A DNA stretch of 64,000 nucleotides from Bipolaris cookei (GCA_002286855.1 NRSV01000049.1:124001-188000); one strand, 5' to 3'; counted from the stretch's first letter, positions 32,262-44,191 are shown. Translations and numbers: made by a program. The notes: generated by a model from the letters alone, not told the origin.

Positions 32262-35170
32262 TTACACCTTCTCAGCCTTGTGAGCCACGCCCCCGAACAT
32301 TTTCTCACCTCCCATATCCCCCCTCACAGGACTAGCCTCTGCACTTCCCTCCGCAACCGGAGCTTCGACAACAAACAGTGGTTCGCCCTGTACATCTTCT
32401 TTCGGATTTTCCCGCCAATTATGTACATTCTGATTCACACTAGGCTGTCTCCCTCTTCTCTTTGGCAGAGGCGGTGGCACTGTGGCTAGCTCACTGGCTG
32501 CAGAACTCGTCCTACGCCTCATCTCACGAAACATTTCCTCGCCGTCTTCTGCGGCTGGACGCGCGTCTTGACCTGGAAGGTGTGCTGCAGGAAGCAGTGA
32601 TGTCGGTGTAAACGAACCCCGAGGGCTATCTAGATCCTCTACTGATTTTTTACTCGAGAGCGGAGGAGAGGCCGCGACAGGCTTCCGTTTGGTGAGATTT
32701 GCAAACGTAGAAGTTGCTGCTGCTGGAATGGCCCAAGTCTGCCTCTTGTCATTCTTAGGCAAGGGGAGTGGGGTTCCGGGCGGCGGAAGCGGCTGACCTC
32801 TGCCCATAGGTTCGGTGTGTGCCTTGGAAATTGAGGGCGAAGTTGGAAGTTGTAGCCTGGGTTCTTGTAGTGTTTCTGCAGACAGATTTGGGCCTTCGGA
32901 TGTTGGTGGTCTGTTGTTAGCAGCGGCTTTGTTATTCTGTTTTGCCGCTAGCCAACTCCTCGCCGCTGCAGTGGCTGAGTTGAGAGACTGATTAAGAGTC
33001 TGTTTCCTAGTCTGCATGCTACTTGCTCCTGCTGCCGCAGCAGCTGCAGCAGCAATTTCTTGCTCAGACAGGTCCTTGGACCTGGTTCTCGTGTGAGCGT
33101 AATCAGCGTTTGAGACTGGCGCAGACGCTGTGCTCTCTGCGTATGTTGACGGTGCCAACGCATCTTCCGGGGAGCTGACTGAAGATTGGGTTGCTCGGCG
33201 CGTGTTACTCGGTCGCATGGGTGAACGTAGAGGGGTTGTAACAGGAAGGGACCGAACACTGGTCGGTGTCGACCCGTGTTCGTGCGCAATCTCGGTGGAA
33301 GCATTCGCTGAATCGATCTTCACCTGTGCCATGGAAGAGGTTGACCGAATTGTACGTGGTCTTATTGATGAGGACGAAGACGTGTGGTCTGCAGAGGTAG
33401 AACTACCAGTCGCGACTTCCTCCGATTCAGCACTGGAAGACACGGAGAAATGCGCGCTGGCAGAGTCGCCCTTCTCATCAAGTCTTTCCATATCAGAAAT
33501 GGCAGCGTCAAGTGTGGCGTCTTTTTGGTTGGCCTTGTCCGCGTCCTCACCCTTGGCTTTACAAGTATCTTCCCAGATGCCACCTCTGATGACTTGCGCT
33601 ATCGTGTCTGTAAAGGGCATATCGTCCCAGTTGGGAAGCACCAAAGTTTCATTGACAACTTCCCGTATCCTGCTTTCAATTGCCCTCAAGACAACACCAT
33701 AGGTAATCTGCCGTGAACTGACGATTGGCTCAAGAGAAAACTCCATCTTGGGCGGAGTCTCAAAGGTCATCCAAAGCCGGTTGCTTGGTGGTGGCTTGAT
33801 CCTGATGAGAATGTGGCCTTCGAGCCTCTTCAATACCGTAGCCAAGATGAGTGTCACCTCGCGGGCCTTGAAGCGCGTACCCAGGTCTATGCGCACAGTC
33901 GCTGATACCTCGATGGAAAAGTTGCCTTTGTAACTAACATCAGCTTCTACGACGAGATCGCCATCAACAGTCAGCTCCTTGAGCTTTGGATTGGTGATGA
34001 AAGGCGGTAGAATACCCATGTCAACTTTGCGCAACTGTACACTGCTAATAATGGCAGGTTTGGGAACGCGGGATATCTTCTTGTTAATCTTCGCTGCAAT
34101 GAATTCTTTGATCTGCGCGGTCTTGTACATTGCTAGAAACAATCTGCCAATGAGGGCATTGATCCAGCGGGTGTGAAGGTTCTCTTCTGAGGCATGCAGC
34201 TGCTGTACCAGCTTTACAAGATCGGGTGTTTCAAATTTTAGCGGAACAGACGGCGAATCTATGTCGGAAAGGTCCCTCTGGTTTTCCTGAGCATGGAGCA
34301 TAGCGTGATAGAAGTCTTCCTTTTCAGAGCAATTATCAGAGAAGAGAAAGAATTCCTTTGGAGTTGCAGTGCTGTCATCGTGCAGTTGCTGGACCAGTCG
34401 AATGCCTAGCTTCGTAAGTACTGTGAGGAGCAACAAGTGAATGTTTGCAAAAGCGTACAATTTCTCTTGATCCAGAGCTCGCCCTCAGGTATACGCTCTC
34501 CGCCTCCGTATATGTCCACCTGGTAGTAAGCTAGCGAAATGACGTGACGGACTTCGATTTGATCTTCGTTGTCGTAGAGCATGAGGTGCCCAAGGCTGGT
34601 ATTCAGTCAGCCCTTGATTCTGAGGTGCGGTTTTGTGCAGCCAACATACCGCAAGACGACATAGAAGACGTTCCGCGCCTTCTTGTTCTTGTTATTTGCC
34701 GCATCTATTGTCGGACTTGTAGTCTTGTTGCGATCGAAGATGCTCCTGTACATGGACTGATAGACGCTGGGACTCTCTACCGCCACGACGGTACCTGCAG
34801 GAGTGGTTCGATCTGGAGGCTTGCCGTTAACACCGCCCGGCACATACTCCCGACACACAGCAAAGTACCCAGCGCAGACATCCGGCTCGTGTGTTCTTCC
34901 TTTTAGCTTCTCCAGTATCTCATCGTCTATCGCTGCCCCTGGGTCTGTGTCGTCCCCTCGCTTGCTATTCACGGACCCGTTGGATGTTCGGCGGGGTTGT
35001 GAAGCTTGTCCATGTTGGGTGGAAGCTGAATCGAGGCTGTCGTGTTCAACGGGCGTAGTACACCAGAACCATGCAATTGTAAGAAGAGCAGGCAAGAGCG
35101 TCAGTCCTCCTACAAGATAACCCCATATGAAGATGTTGAATACGGTGCCATACCCCCAATCCCCACCCAT
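32262..35170 (-). CDS. SMP-domain lipid-transfer protein, NVJ2/TEX2-like
   Basis: 938 aa from exons 35170-34650, 34595-34459 and 34420-32262. One N-terminal membrane segment (FNIFIWGYLVGGLTLLPALLTI) is followed by a Ser-rich linker. Next comes a PH-like region broken by two introns (FYVVLR/LGHLMLYDNEDQIEVRHVISL and IPEGELWIKRN). An SMP lipid-binding domain follows: TRWINALIGRLFLAMYKT, then VDMGILPPFITNPKLKEL, DGDLVVEADVSYKGNFSIEV and VLPNWDDMPF. The last ~400 residues are disordered, with a poly-Ala run and Ser/Pro-rich stretches. Yeast Nvj2 is an ER protein at ER-vacuole and ER-Golgi contacts that moves ceramide; mammalian TEX2 has a similar layout. Intron 2 is only 38 nt (GTACGC...CACAG). 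It is needed to keep frame and gives a sensible join (KRNLLTKLG). Confidence 0.9.
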
Positions 35171-35571
35171 GTTGCGTGACGTGTTATGCTATAATCCAGA
35201 CCATCCCTCGCCATGTAACGTGTGCGGCGCGAAGGTCAGCGTGTGGTTTAGGAGGGCAACGTGTTCTGAAGCATCGACCGAAACTATAACCTCGAATACG
35301 AGCCCGGTTAAATCGGCGCGTCGAAGCAGGGTGGTAGCGAGTGGCGTTGGGGAAAGCAATATAGCGGGCGCCAATGTTCAAGAGCTGACTGGGGAGATCA
35401 AGTCAAGACAAAATCAAGCAGCGAGTCCCTTTGGACAAACAAGAGTCTCGAAGTGAAGCACTAGCCACAGTAGTCATCTGACGCGAGGCTGACCGTTGGA
35501 GCTAATAAGTTATGCCATGGCCCATAGCATGCTATCCACGGGGCCACGCCGGAGACTTAGTGCTCCACATG

Positions 35572-35627
35572 TGACGATGCAGGTCGCCGATCGGCGCTAA
35601 GCGAACCCTCCCGCTGAGCTATGACGG
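35572..35627 (-). other. tRNA-like relic (A-box without proper B-box)
   Basis: The minus strand contains TAGCTCAGCGGGAG, a textbook tRNA A-box, followed closely by GGTTCGC, a partial B-box/T-arm start. There is no room for an anticodon arm and the D stem does not close. GATGC and GCATC about 50 nt apart could pair. This might be a pseudo-tRNA or tRNA-derived SINE head, or chance. Confidence 0.25.
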
Positions 35628-35683
35628 CATCTCCGACATTGCTTCCGTCCCATCTCCTGCGAACACGCGCTTCAGGCACAAGT

Positions 35684-35740
35684 ACATATATAGTATATAC
35701 ATGTGTACTGTATGTATATGCATACATACACACACACACC
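35684..35740. repeat. TA/CA/TG microsatellite
   Basis: A run of TATA, TACATG and then CACACACACA about 57 bp long, in intergenic sequence. Confidence 0.7.
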
Positions 35741-36112
35741 AAATTTACAGCGTCCTGAAGAATTCGCGCGTGTAACTAGACCCTGAGCGGTAAGTGGCCA
35801 AGCATCTCATGTGGCGTCACGGTTGGTCAGCTATGGCGGGGTCCAGCTGATAGCACCCTTATCTTGCAAAGGCACATGCAAAGTTATTTCTTTTGATTCT
35901 CGGCTGCATCTCCCAGACATTCAGGTACTTTATCACTCCAGTTGTTCAGTTGAGATATACTTATATCTTCAAGGCGGGCCCGGTGCACTAACATGGTCTA
36001 TCCAGGAAGTTTAATCTCTACGCTAGCCAGTCATACCGCCACTCATAGAGCAGTCCCTGGAGTCTTTCTTGAAAAGAAATACAAGCAATAGCCAAGGCTA
36101 GCAGAAGCCGAT

Positions 36113-36625
36113 ATGTCAACCACAGAATCCCAGTCCTACACCCCTGACATACCCACGGAGCCTGTCACCAAAACCACCAACAACATTCATGTAGAGCTTA
36201 CTCCCCACGACCTCGACTCTCTCTCTGCCACACGCTTTGTCCGCTCTCCATCTGCAGGTGCGACTGTGCTCTTCATAGGCACAACGCGCGACTCCTTCAA
36301 CGACCAGCCTGTCTCGTCATTGTCCTATACATCATACACGCCCCTCGCCATCTCGACCCTGTTCAAGATTGGTACCTCTATACTTACCAAGCACTCTTGT
36401 ACTAAGATCGCCATCATCCACAAACTAGGCGAATGCCCAATTGGTGAGGAGAGTATCGTCATTGCTGTCTCCGCGCCACATCGACAAGCAGCGTGGAGGG
36501 CAGGCGAAGAGACGCTCGAAGAGACAAAGGATAGAGCAGAAATATGGAAGCTAGAAAGATTTGAAGGTGGCGAAGGTGTTTGGAGAGCAAACCGAGACGG
36601 CCAGAAAGGAGTCAAAGTAGGATAG
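36113..36625 (+). CDS. Molybdopterin synthase catalytic (large) subunit, MoaE/MOCS2B type
   Basis: A 170-aa intronless protein. MoaE marks: GATVLFIGTTRDSF (family G.F.G.VR/TR loop), LSYTSYTPLAISTL, IAIIHKLGECPIGEESIVIAVSAPHR (H.G...GE.SV.....HR) and the C-terminal EIWKLERF before VWRANRDG. With the small subunit MoaD/MOCS2A it adds two sulfurs to precursor Z to make molybdopterin, needed for nitrate reductase, sulfite oxidase and xanthine dehydrogenase. The length fits fungal cnxH homologues. No other Moco gene lies in the window. Confidence 0.93.
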   Translation: MSTTESQSYTPDIPTEPVTKTTNNIHVELTPHDLDSLSATRFVRSPSAGATVLFIGTTRDSFNDQPVSSLSYTSYTPLAISTLFKIGTSILTKHSCTKIAIIHKLGECPIGEESIVIAVSAPHRQAAWRAGEETLEETKDRAEIWKLERFEGGEGVWRANRDGQKGVKVG

Positions 36626-36929
36626 GATAGTGTTCTGGACTTTGCTTAGATAAGAGCACGCCTTTGAACTTACAGCGCAAGCTTGAATGATATGTACATA
36701 AGTTGTTCGCATCTCAAAAAATCACACGCAATGCTTGGATTAAGAGAAGATATCTCTTGCATACGATCCAATGCCTCGACTACAGACTCAGAAAGAATAG
36801 CCCTCTTCCTCGGCGTTACCGGAGATAACCCACATGCCGTCATTGCTTGTCAGACTCCAACGTTGAGGCAGCAGCTTCACGAATCATGCAAGACACACTA
36901 CAGCTGAATACCGCCTTACCCACGCCATC
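36626..36929. other. Short intergenic region
   Basis: About 300 bp between MoaE and the RTC5-like gene on the same strand; nothing recognised. Confidence 0.4.
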
Positions 36930-38838
36930 ATGGGTCAAGGAGAGTCGCACGAAGCGCCTCGGCTAACACTAGGTATGTATCCACCAAACTCTCCGCTCTC
37001 CAATCTAACACCAGCCAGAGCAGCTCTCCCAAGCCATCGCTGAGCGATTCGCACAGAAAAGCTTCACACCCCTCGAGCTCTACTGCTTCAAATCTGTATT
37101 CCGCTCGCTGGCTGACACGCAGTCTGGGGTGCACTACTGGAGCGAGACTACACTATGCCGATTCTTGGAGCTTCCCGACGCGCTGAGCGTGGGCTCGGTC
37201 GTCTTTCAGATGGCAAGTTACCTTGGAGCCTTTCCGCTGCCGAGCCAGGCCCCCGCCATTCTAACACATGAGGCGCTGCTCAAGGTTGTCACGATATTGA
37301 CAGAGCGATATGGGGCAGTGGTCAAGAAGAGAGATAGGGGAATTTGGCTAAGGGAGATATATCGCAGTTTGGCGATATATGACAAGGGGATACGGTCGAG
37401 CGTGGAAGAAAGAGAGAAAGAGATGGCCAAGGATACAGGGAATCAGGGTGGCAATAATATGGGTTTTGCGGTCGATGCACCAGAAGGAGATGAGGGAGAA
37501 GAAGAGGATGAGGACGATGAACTGGTGTTGGCTGCGCTCGAGTCTATGGATGCGATTGATGCATTCAAGCAGGGAGATCATACCAACGTCCACCACTCCA
37601 TTATACCGACAGACAACTTCTTGAAACTGGTGGAGCTGTTGTTGCTCATTGCGCCGATAGATGCACAACAGAGTCTCTCGAGTTTGGCACCGGATCTATC
37701 AGACGACAGAGTCGAAGAGCTTCGGCGCGCTGCACATGTTATACTATCATCTTTTGGTGCCGAAGACCATCCAGGAGTCACATATCGTGTCTTCAATGCT
37801 GTCGTCTTAACAACGCTGCCCTACCTCTTCAACGGCCTCAATCCATTATTCGAACACTTCCTTTTCGCAAAAGACTTTGACCTTTCCAAGCGCAAGCCCG
37901 GCTCCACATCACCAACTCAAGAGAATCATCCTGTTACCCCACCACCCAAAGCAGAACTAGAACCAGTCCTCCACGAACCAGGCGAGATCCTAAATCTAAC
38001 CACCTTAAGCCAACTATCCTTCTTCATCAAGGGCAGCAACCTCTTCCGACGCCTCCGCCCCCTCTACAGCGGCAACACCCACGGCTTCAGCATGGGTTCC
38101 TTCGAAAAACAAGTCTTCAACTGGCGCGCCCCAACCATCCTCCTCGTAAAAGGCCGTCTCCTCCCTGCCACTCCCTCCAGCACCCGCGAACGCGCACTCC
38201 AGGACATGCTGCCACCCAAGCGCCACGCAGATAGCATTATGCCCGCCTCGCCAAACCAAACTCTCATTTACGGTGCATACATCCCTTCGCAGTGGAAACA
38301 CACCGGCAAGACTTGCTTCGGCGACTCCACCACCCAACTCTTCCAACTCTCACCTACCCACGATGTCTTTGCAGCTTCGTCGTATAGTACGGATTACACA
38401 TACTTTAATAAATCCCCAACCCAACCTGCAGGCATCGGCCTCGGGACCCCCGTCCCCGCCCAATCAGCCTCCTCTTCATCATACTCTTCGCATTCCGTTT
38501 TCCGCCCCGGTCCTGTATCCTTGCATCTCGACGACGCGCTCGAATTTGCGGTCTTTACGCATTTGGCTGAGGGCGGGGGCTCGTTTCTTCCGTCCAGACT
38601 CCCGGCGAGAAAGGGAAAGGATTGGCAGGATCGATTTGAGATTGAGTGCTTGGAGGTTTGGGGGTGTGGTGGGGATGAAGTTGCGGAGCAGCAGAGGAAA
38701 GAGTGGGCATGGCAGGAGAGAGAGGCCGAGGCGAGGAGGAGGGTTAACTTGGGGACAGGGGATGTGGAGATGGATAGGGAGTTGTTAAGGATGGCAGGGA
38801 TTATTGGGGGGGAGAGGAGTGGGGGGAGTATGGGGTGA
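36930..38838 (+). CDS. RTC5: TLDc-domain protein, RTC5-like
   Basis: 620 aa from exons 36930-36972 and 37019-38838. The first codons give MGQGESHE, a strong N-myristoylation pattern (Gly2) typical of this family. A helical/EF-hand-like region follows (LSQAIAERFAQKSFTPLELYCFKSVFRSLAD). Then comes an acidic linker (DEGEEEDEDDELVLAALESMD) and a TLDc domain from about residue 300, with YSGNTHGFSMGSFEKQVFNWRAPTILLVKG, FGDSTTQLFQLSP, a YFNKSP segment and a final FEIECLEVWGCGG. Yeast Rtc5 acts on V-ATPase disassembly; TLDc proteins in general bind V-ATPase or respond to oxidative stress. The C-terminal ~60 residues are charged and written in G-rich codons, unlike the C-rich codons before 38530. Confidence 0.88.
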
Positions 38839-39640
38839 GATGGGGGTTTTTGTAGTGGGTTTTAGGAAGGGGGTGTTACGGAGTAATGATACAGGTAGAC
38901 TTTTTTTTTGTTAAATAGGATAGATTTTGAACTTCCGTTTTGTTTTTCACAAATCCCCCTTCTTATGTAATAGTCGAGTAATCCATATATTCCATCACAT
39001 GCCCCCTTCGAATTTCCAAATCAAAACGCCCATAATGCTTCTAACGCATGTATATCGTACACCTTTCCCTTCCCTTCCTTCCCTCATCATTCATCCAACT
39101 CATCCCTGCCTACTCAACTATCAGCACTTCCTCTCCCATCATCCCCCCCCCCCACCCTACCTTCTTCCGTGGAAGAAGTTCGGCCCAATGTGTTGGTCCT
39201 TGGGGTGCTGGGATAATCCCTTCTTTTTTTCGCTGCTGGGTCTGGTCTTTTTTTTTTCCAATCGGATTCTGAGGATTTAGACGAATACGAGAGTTTTGGC
39301 TAGAAGGGTAATATCGTTGTGATTTATGCACTGGGGTTATGGCCCCATCCTTTCCCTGGACGATTAGCTATGTTGGAAAGAGGATGTTGTTAGCGGAATG
39401 GGGGAATGTGGGGTTAGCTTTCCGACTTGTCTTGCGTGGCGAGTGGGAAGGTGCTGGTGAGTTTTGTGTATATACGGCACTTGAGAGGTGCGTTATCGTG
39501 ATCACGTGGATGGTGTCTTATCGTGATGTTTGCGATAACAGCAGCCGAAGGGGAGAGGGAGAGATGAGATGCTATACGCCAGACACACGACAAGCCGTGA
39601 TGACGATGCAAGCCGTGGTATAGATTTCGCATCTAAGTAA
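38839..39640. other. Intergenic, polypyrimidine and homopolymer tracts
   Basis: About 800 bp. A poly-C run of about 10-11 near 39145 and T runs near 38905 and 39250 stand out. No gene or inverted repeat was found. Confidence 0.45.
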
Positions 39641-41497
39641 ATGTCTGAAATTCATAGTCGCAGGCTTCTGCGCACTCCGTCACCCCCACTCCGTCGTGCT
39701 TCCTTCAGCCCATCTACGGTAGTACACAAACGCGCAATATGGCCGTTGGTACTCCTCCTCATTCTCGTACATCTTTCAGCTGTCTTGTATACGCTTCCGC
39801 TCAATCGTGTGGTTGAACTTCGTCTGTGTCAGGCGCATTACGAGTTGCATGATCCGTCTGCTATCCAGCCAGATGGCTCAATACCAGAGAAGCTGTGTAA
39901 AATAGATAATGTGCAGCGTCGTCTTGCGTGGTTGCAAGGAACTATGGAGACTACGCTGGTTGTTTGTGGTATGTGGGTGATCATTTTTACTTATTCTCCC
40001 CGATACTGATACCACGCTCACAGACTTCATCGTAACAATACCTTTCAGCTTTGTTGCTGAGCGATGGGGCGTCAAGATTGTCCTTTTATGTAATTTGGCG
40101 CCGAGGATTTTTTTGAGTGCTTGGGCTATGCTTGTTGGTATGTCTTCTCATTACTCTTTCTGACACATCTTATATGATATTCCTTCTAAACATTGTATCA
40201 GGAAACTTCCCGCATATCCTCCCAACTAACGCCATCATCGCCGGCCCATTTCTCAATGTTCTCGGAGGTGAATGCGTATTTCAATCTACAATCTTCACAC
40301 TGACTTCGGCGTTGGCCAGTGAATATGTGGAACGGTAAGTAAACCATCTAACTATCCTTTTAACCCCTCAAGTATCCAGAGAAACTAATTCGCCACAGGG
40401 CATCCTACTTCTCATACATCAGCTCAACATCCTACATCGTCTCCTTCCTCGGACCAACTCTAGCCGCATTCACCATGAGCAACAGTCTCTGGCTCCCCTT
40501 CTGGCTCAACATCGCTCTCCTCCTCTGTGCAATACCAACTGTCAGCTTACTCCCTTCGATTTCAAAACTAACCACTCTATCTACAACCTCAGATCCAGTT
40601 TCCCAAGACCCAAACGAAGAAGCCGGACCGTTACTTCCGGGCAGAACCACCAGACACGGCGAGGTCTTCGAAACGCATACTAGCTTCTTACAAAGTATCC
40701 TGCATGCAACGCGCAAAATGAGGCGTTTGGTTACTGGCCGTCGCAAATTCCAAGTCCTGCTTTGCTCGTTCTTTCTTACTGCGCTGGCGAGTTCGGACAC
40801 GAAGCTCCTGGTACAATATATTTCCAAGCGGTATGAATGGACTTTTGCACAGGTAGGCACGCCCTTACAAAGTATACTGACATATCCACGTTGCTGACAT
40901 TGTGCTACAGGCAGGTTACATGCTCTCCGCCAAGGCACTTGTTAATTTCACGTTGCTGGCTATAATTGTGCCGCGCATCATTCGGACATCCATGTCATCC
41001 AAGACAGTTCAAGGGTCTGAAGTGCGGCTTAATATCATCGGTGCGGAAGTAAGCATTGCAGTTTCGGTGGTGGGCGTGCTGTGTGTGGCGCTAGCGTCCA
41101 GGTTTTGGATGTTGCTTGCTGGTACGTAGACAGGATGGCAAGGATGGGTGGAGGTATGCTGACATCCACTGCTAGCTTTGATCATATATGCTCTTGGCTC
41201 TGCGCTGCCGGTTTTTACAATGTCGCTGGTCAAGTCACCCCTTATTGCGCTGGCGCATTCGGATGTCCAGGATTTCAGTATAGTCATGTTGACAAAGACG
41301 CTTGGGTCGTTGGTCGGCGCTCCTTTGATGACTGTTCTGTGGGTACAGGCCATAAAGCTTGGGGGTACTGGTGTCGGCCTACCGTACTTTTTCTCTGCTG
41401 TAAGTCACATCATTGATCAGATTAAAAAATATGCTAATTCGTCATGCAGTGTATATATCTTATTGCAGCATTCGTCATTGCACGCTTGCGGAATTAG
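39641..41497 (+). CDS. Major facilitator superfamily transporter
   Basis: 503 aa from seven exons: 39641-39968, 40024-40137, 40202-40334, 40399-40852, 40911-41121, 41176-41399 and 41450-41497. Every junction is in frame. About twelve hydrophobic segments are visible, with a large polar loop after helix 6 (SDPVSQDPNEEAGPLLPG, then RKMRRLVTGRR). Helix 1 is WPLVLLLILVHLSAVLYTL. The motif-A-like loop DFIVTIPFSFVAERWGVKIVL sits between helices 2 and 3. The extracellular loop with CQAHYE and KLCKID is typical of fungal MFS proteins near secondary-metabolite or uptake genes. The substrate is unknown. The last exon encodes 15 residues and stop, 14 bp before a MITE. Confidence 0.88.
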
Positions 41498-41511
41498 AAA
41501 CACTGATTTTA

Positions 41512-41778
41512 TACGAAGGAGCTCGTTTTTGGTGAGAAATCATATAGTTCATGCGTTTGTTTTCCACAACTAAAATACTGTCTGCTTATCGCAGAACTAT
41601 CGCCATGAGCTAGAAGAACTAGGGAAAGGCTAACTTAGACTATGTTGAATAGCTTCCTTTTTTTTGGCTAGTTTTGTTAACTCTTTGTAGCTTTGTTTTG
41701 CTATTTTAGATAGGCGCACTTACTCTAGAGTGGGCGCACGGGCAAGATGACTCCTCACTTAAAACGAGCTCCTTCGTA
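41512..41778. mobile_element. 267-bp MITE with terminal inverted repeats (Tc1/mariner-like TA ends)
   Basis: The left end TACGAAGGAGCTCGTTTT at 41512 and the right end, whose reverse complement is TACGAAGGAGCTCGTTTT at 41778, are perfect 18-bp inverted repeats. Counting 25 bp there are two mismatches. The interior has no coding capacity. TA at both outer ends fits insertion at a TA target, as used by Tc1/mariner elements. It lies just after the MFS stop codon, in its 3' UTR. Confidence 0.8.
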
Positions 41779-41792
41779 CTGGAAATGCACAT

Positions 41793-44191
41793 TCAGATTA
41801 GCCTCTTCTCAGCTTGAATAATTACAACAGCAAGTAGAGTAGTGAAAATCGACATGATCCATGCGCTAACGCCAAACGCTCCTTGGACATCATACTGAAA
41901 TTGTGACCAAAGGATGTCAAAGAGCAGACTAGCAACGACAAAAGCTCGCCACGTGTACGCTTTGGCAGCTGATTCAAGATCCAAGTCTCATCTTCGTGAG
42001 CATCCCTAGGACAAGTAATCAGGTTCGACAAGTGTTTTGGTAGGACAGGCGGTAATGTATCGAGCGGAACAGGTTTATAGCGATATTGTGCTCCATCCGA
42101 AGGCTCGACCAAGGGTGAAGGAAGTATGCATTCACACGTTGCCGATGCCAAATCAGCGTCGACGGAACATCGTCCGTGATGAAGGATGTCGACTATACCA
42201 CCGATACGTAAAGAGCTGAAACTTGACAAATAACAATCCTTTGATACTCTTGAGGGCAATTATGCGACGGACAATGCCGCGATGGCGCATGTACTGTCTT
42301 CACAGGAAGCATAGTAACATGCGATCCATTGTGGCATCCTCGATACGATCTTGTATGAGTCCTACAGGAACTTGAATGCGATCCATGCAAGCCAAAATAT
42401 GGAGTCTATCTTGTTGAGCAGCAGAGAGGTTCGGGGGAGAGGAAGCCTTGATAGGGCTTGACGTATTATGTTGTGGGAGGCCAGCTGGTTGCTGAGTTGT
42501 GCTTTCTAACCCTGCCCCAATTTTTCTTCCTGCGTTTTGTATCCATTGAGCAGGGCGGAGTACGATGTATTGCTGGTTATCGTTCTGCTGGTTGCATGAT
42601 GATACATGTACCCTGGTTCCAGAGATACGTTGCATGTGGCTGGCAAGTTCAGACACTCCGCCCTCACGAAGCTCCAGAACGTCGCTGTACAAAGCGTCGC
42701 CGCAATCCTGTTGGTGGTTAGTACTGATTTTCAGTAGGAGAACACCAAATATAGAATAGCAGTACATACGCATCGCCATCGAAGACGCGTCATGTTAGAT
42801 CTTAGAGCCGGCTCCAGTTGACCTGTAGCGATTAGAATATTGTCGGTCGCTAACATAAACGCATCGAAGAAAAGAAGTAATATGCCATAGGCGATGTTTT
42901 TCATGCTTTTATCACGAAACAGGCCATCGATGGTTTGCTTACCGTCTTCAATCCAGCTCTGCCAGGTCAAGAACGGCTTTTGTCTCACAACTGATCTTGC
43001 GAGACACTTTTTCTCTGAGTTGTTTTCTGATGTAGTTTGGATCTTTGCAGCGCCTGCATCTACCTTGAATGTAGATTTGGCCATTACAAAAGCTCGCACC
43101 TGGGCGTGAAGGGCTTGGAAAGCTCTGCTCTCAATAAAGAACTCGCGGAAAGTTACCAGATCTTCAAAAGCCTCTTCATTGACTAAAAAAGCCCCAGAAG
43201 GGACGTCATTGTCTTCGTCGGAGCTCTCGTTGTCGTGCTCACTATCAGACATCCAAAAAGCTCCTTGGACCTCTTGCAATTTCTCGACGATTGAGCTTGC
43301 TATGAGAGAAGACTGCATCCGCACGAGCCGGGATGCAAGATACTCGAATCTTTTTATAACTTCAACCCCCAATTGCTTCGGGTAGGTCTTGAACATTCGA
43401 CGTAAGTTCCTTCGTAGTCGATCAGGTCCAATATATGGGTTATTCACTGCGGTCTTGTACAGCAGTAACAACTCCCCATCTTCATGAAATACTGACAGCA
43501 GTACTCTCGTAGCTGATGCAATTTTCACGGCAGAATAACCGCTTCCCCGTGATATATTCTTTGCCGAAGCAGCATGAGAAGATGAAGCTGCGGTGCTGCT
43601 TTGATAATGGTAGTCCATATCGTAGCCACTATCTTGGACCAGGGTTGTGTTTATCAGATTGGCCTCTCTGCCGTTGCTCGCTTCATCAAAAAGCACATGC
43701 CCCAAGCGAGTTCTGCTTCCAGGAGCCATCATCTGAGTATCAGCTAGAACTTCAAGAGGCTCTGTTAAGATTTCCAAGGACTGATCCTCAGGTATATCAA
43801 GTGGTATAATTTCCTCATTATCGTCAATCGCAGAAGATGCTACTGCCGGGACTATGGGATTTGCAAAAGGACTATGAGAATTGGAATTTTTAATCCTTTG
43901 CGGGGGGTGCCTATTCACATCTTGATACCAGTCTTCAGTCTGGTAGTGGTGGGGATCTCTTAGTCTGTTTTCGTTCATCTGTAGGTTAGTAAAATCCCGC
44001 TCCAAACGCCGTGCGTGGTGGTTACCTTGCGATAACGGTCCCCTACCCCCTGCCCTAGAATTGGCTGCATGATAAGATGACAGTTCTCGTGATGAGATGG
44101 GTCGATTGCTCGAGATCTCGCGGAACCTAAGTGCTGCTTCTTCAGCATGATTTTCCTGGCTCGGTGGCGGCACAAATGCTCTGGCCGGCAT
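41793..44191 (-). pseudogene. Broken fungal membrane-protein gene (stop, frameshift and deletion)
   Basis: An open exon runs from about 44191 (PARAFVPPPSQENHAEEAALRF) to a clean donor. It joins by an intron (GTATGT...CCAACAG) to give LRWRCDCGDALYSDVLELREGG, a pattern I know from a large family of fungal proteins of unknown role that end in membrane helices. An in-frame TGA at 42302-42300 interrupts a conserved helix before RQYMRHRGIVRRIIALKSIK. A frameshift follows near 42210 (between FVKFQLF and VDILHHGRC). Near 41945 the frame changes again, with the expected 30-40 residue segment missing between LPKRTRGE and the terminal helices (FDILWSQFQYDVQGAFGVSAW). At least three lesions make this a pseudogene unless transcripts show otherwise. 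The true start is uncertain. Confidence 0.75.

Larger units (their letters stand above)
35171..36112. other. Intergenic, with tRNA-like stretch and TA/CA microsatellite
   Basis: About 940 bp between divergent genes. It includes a GC-rich minus-strand stretch with a tRNA A-box look (35572-35627) and a TATA/CA-rich microsatellite (35684-35740). An open plus-strand frame at 35127-35456 overlaps the NVJ2-like start and is not credible. Confidence 0.5.

Noticed and set aside
35127..35456. A plus-strand open frame of 109 codons upstream of the MoaE gene
   Set aside because: It overlaps the start of the NVJ2-like gene in antisense and shows no domain.
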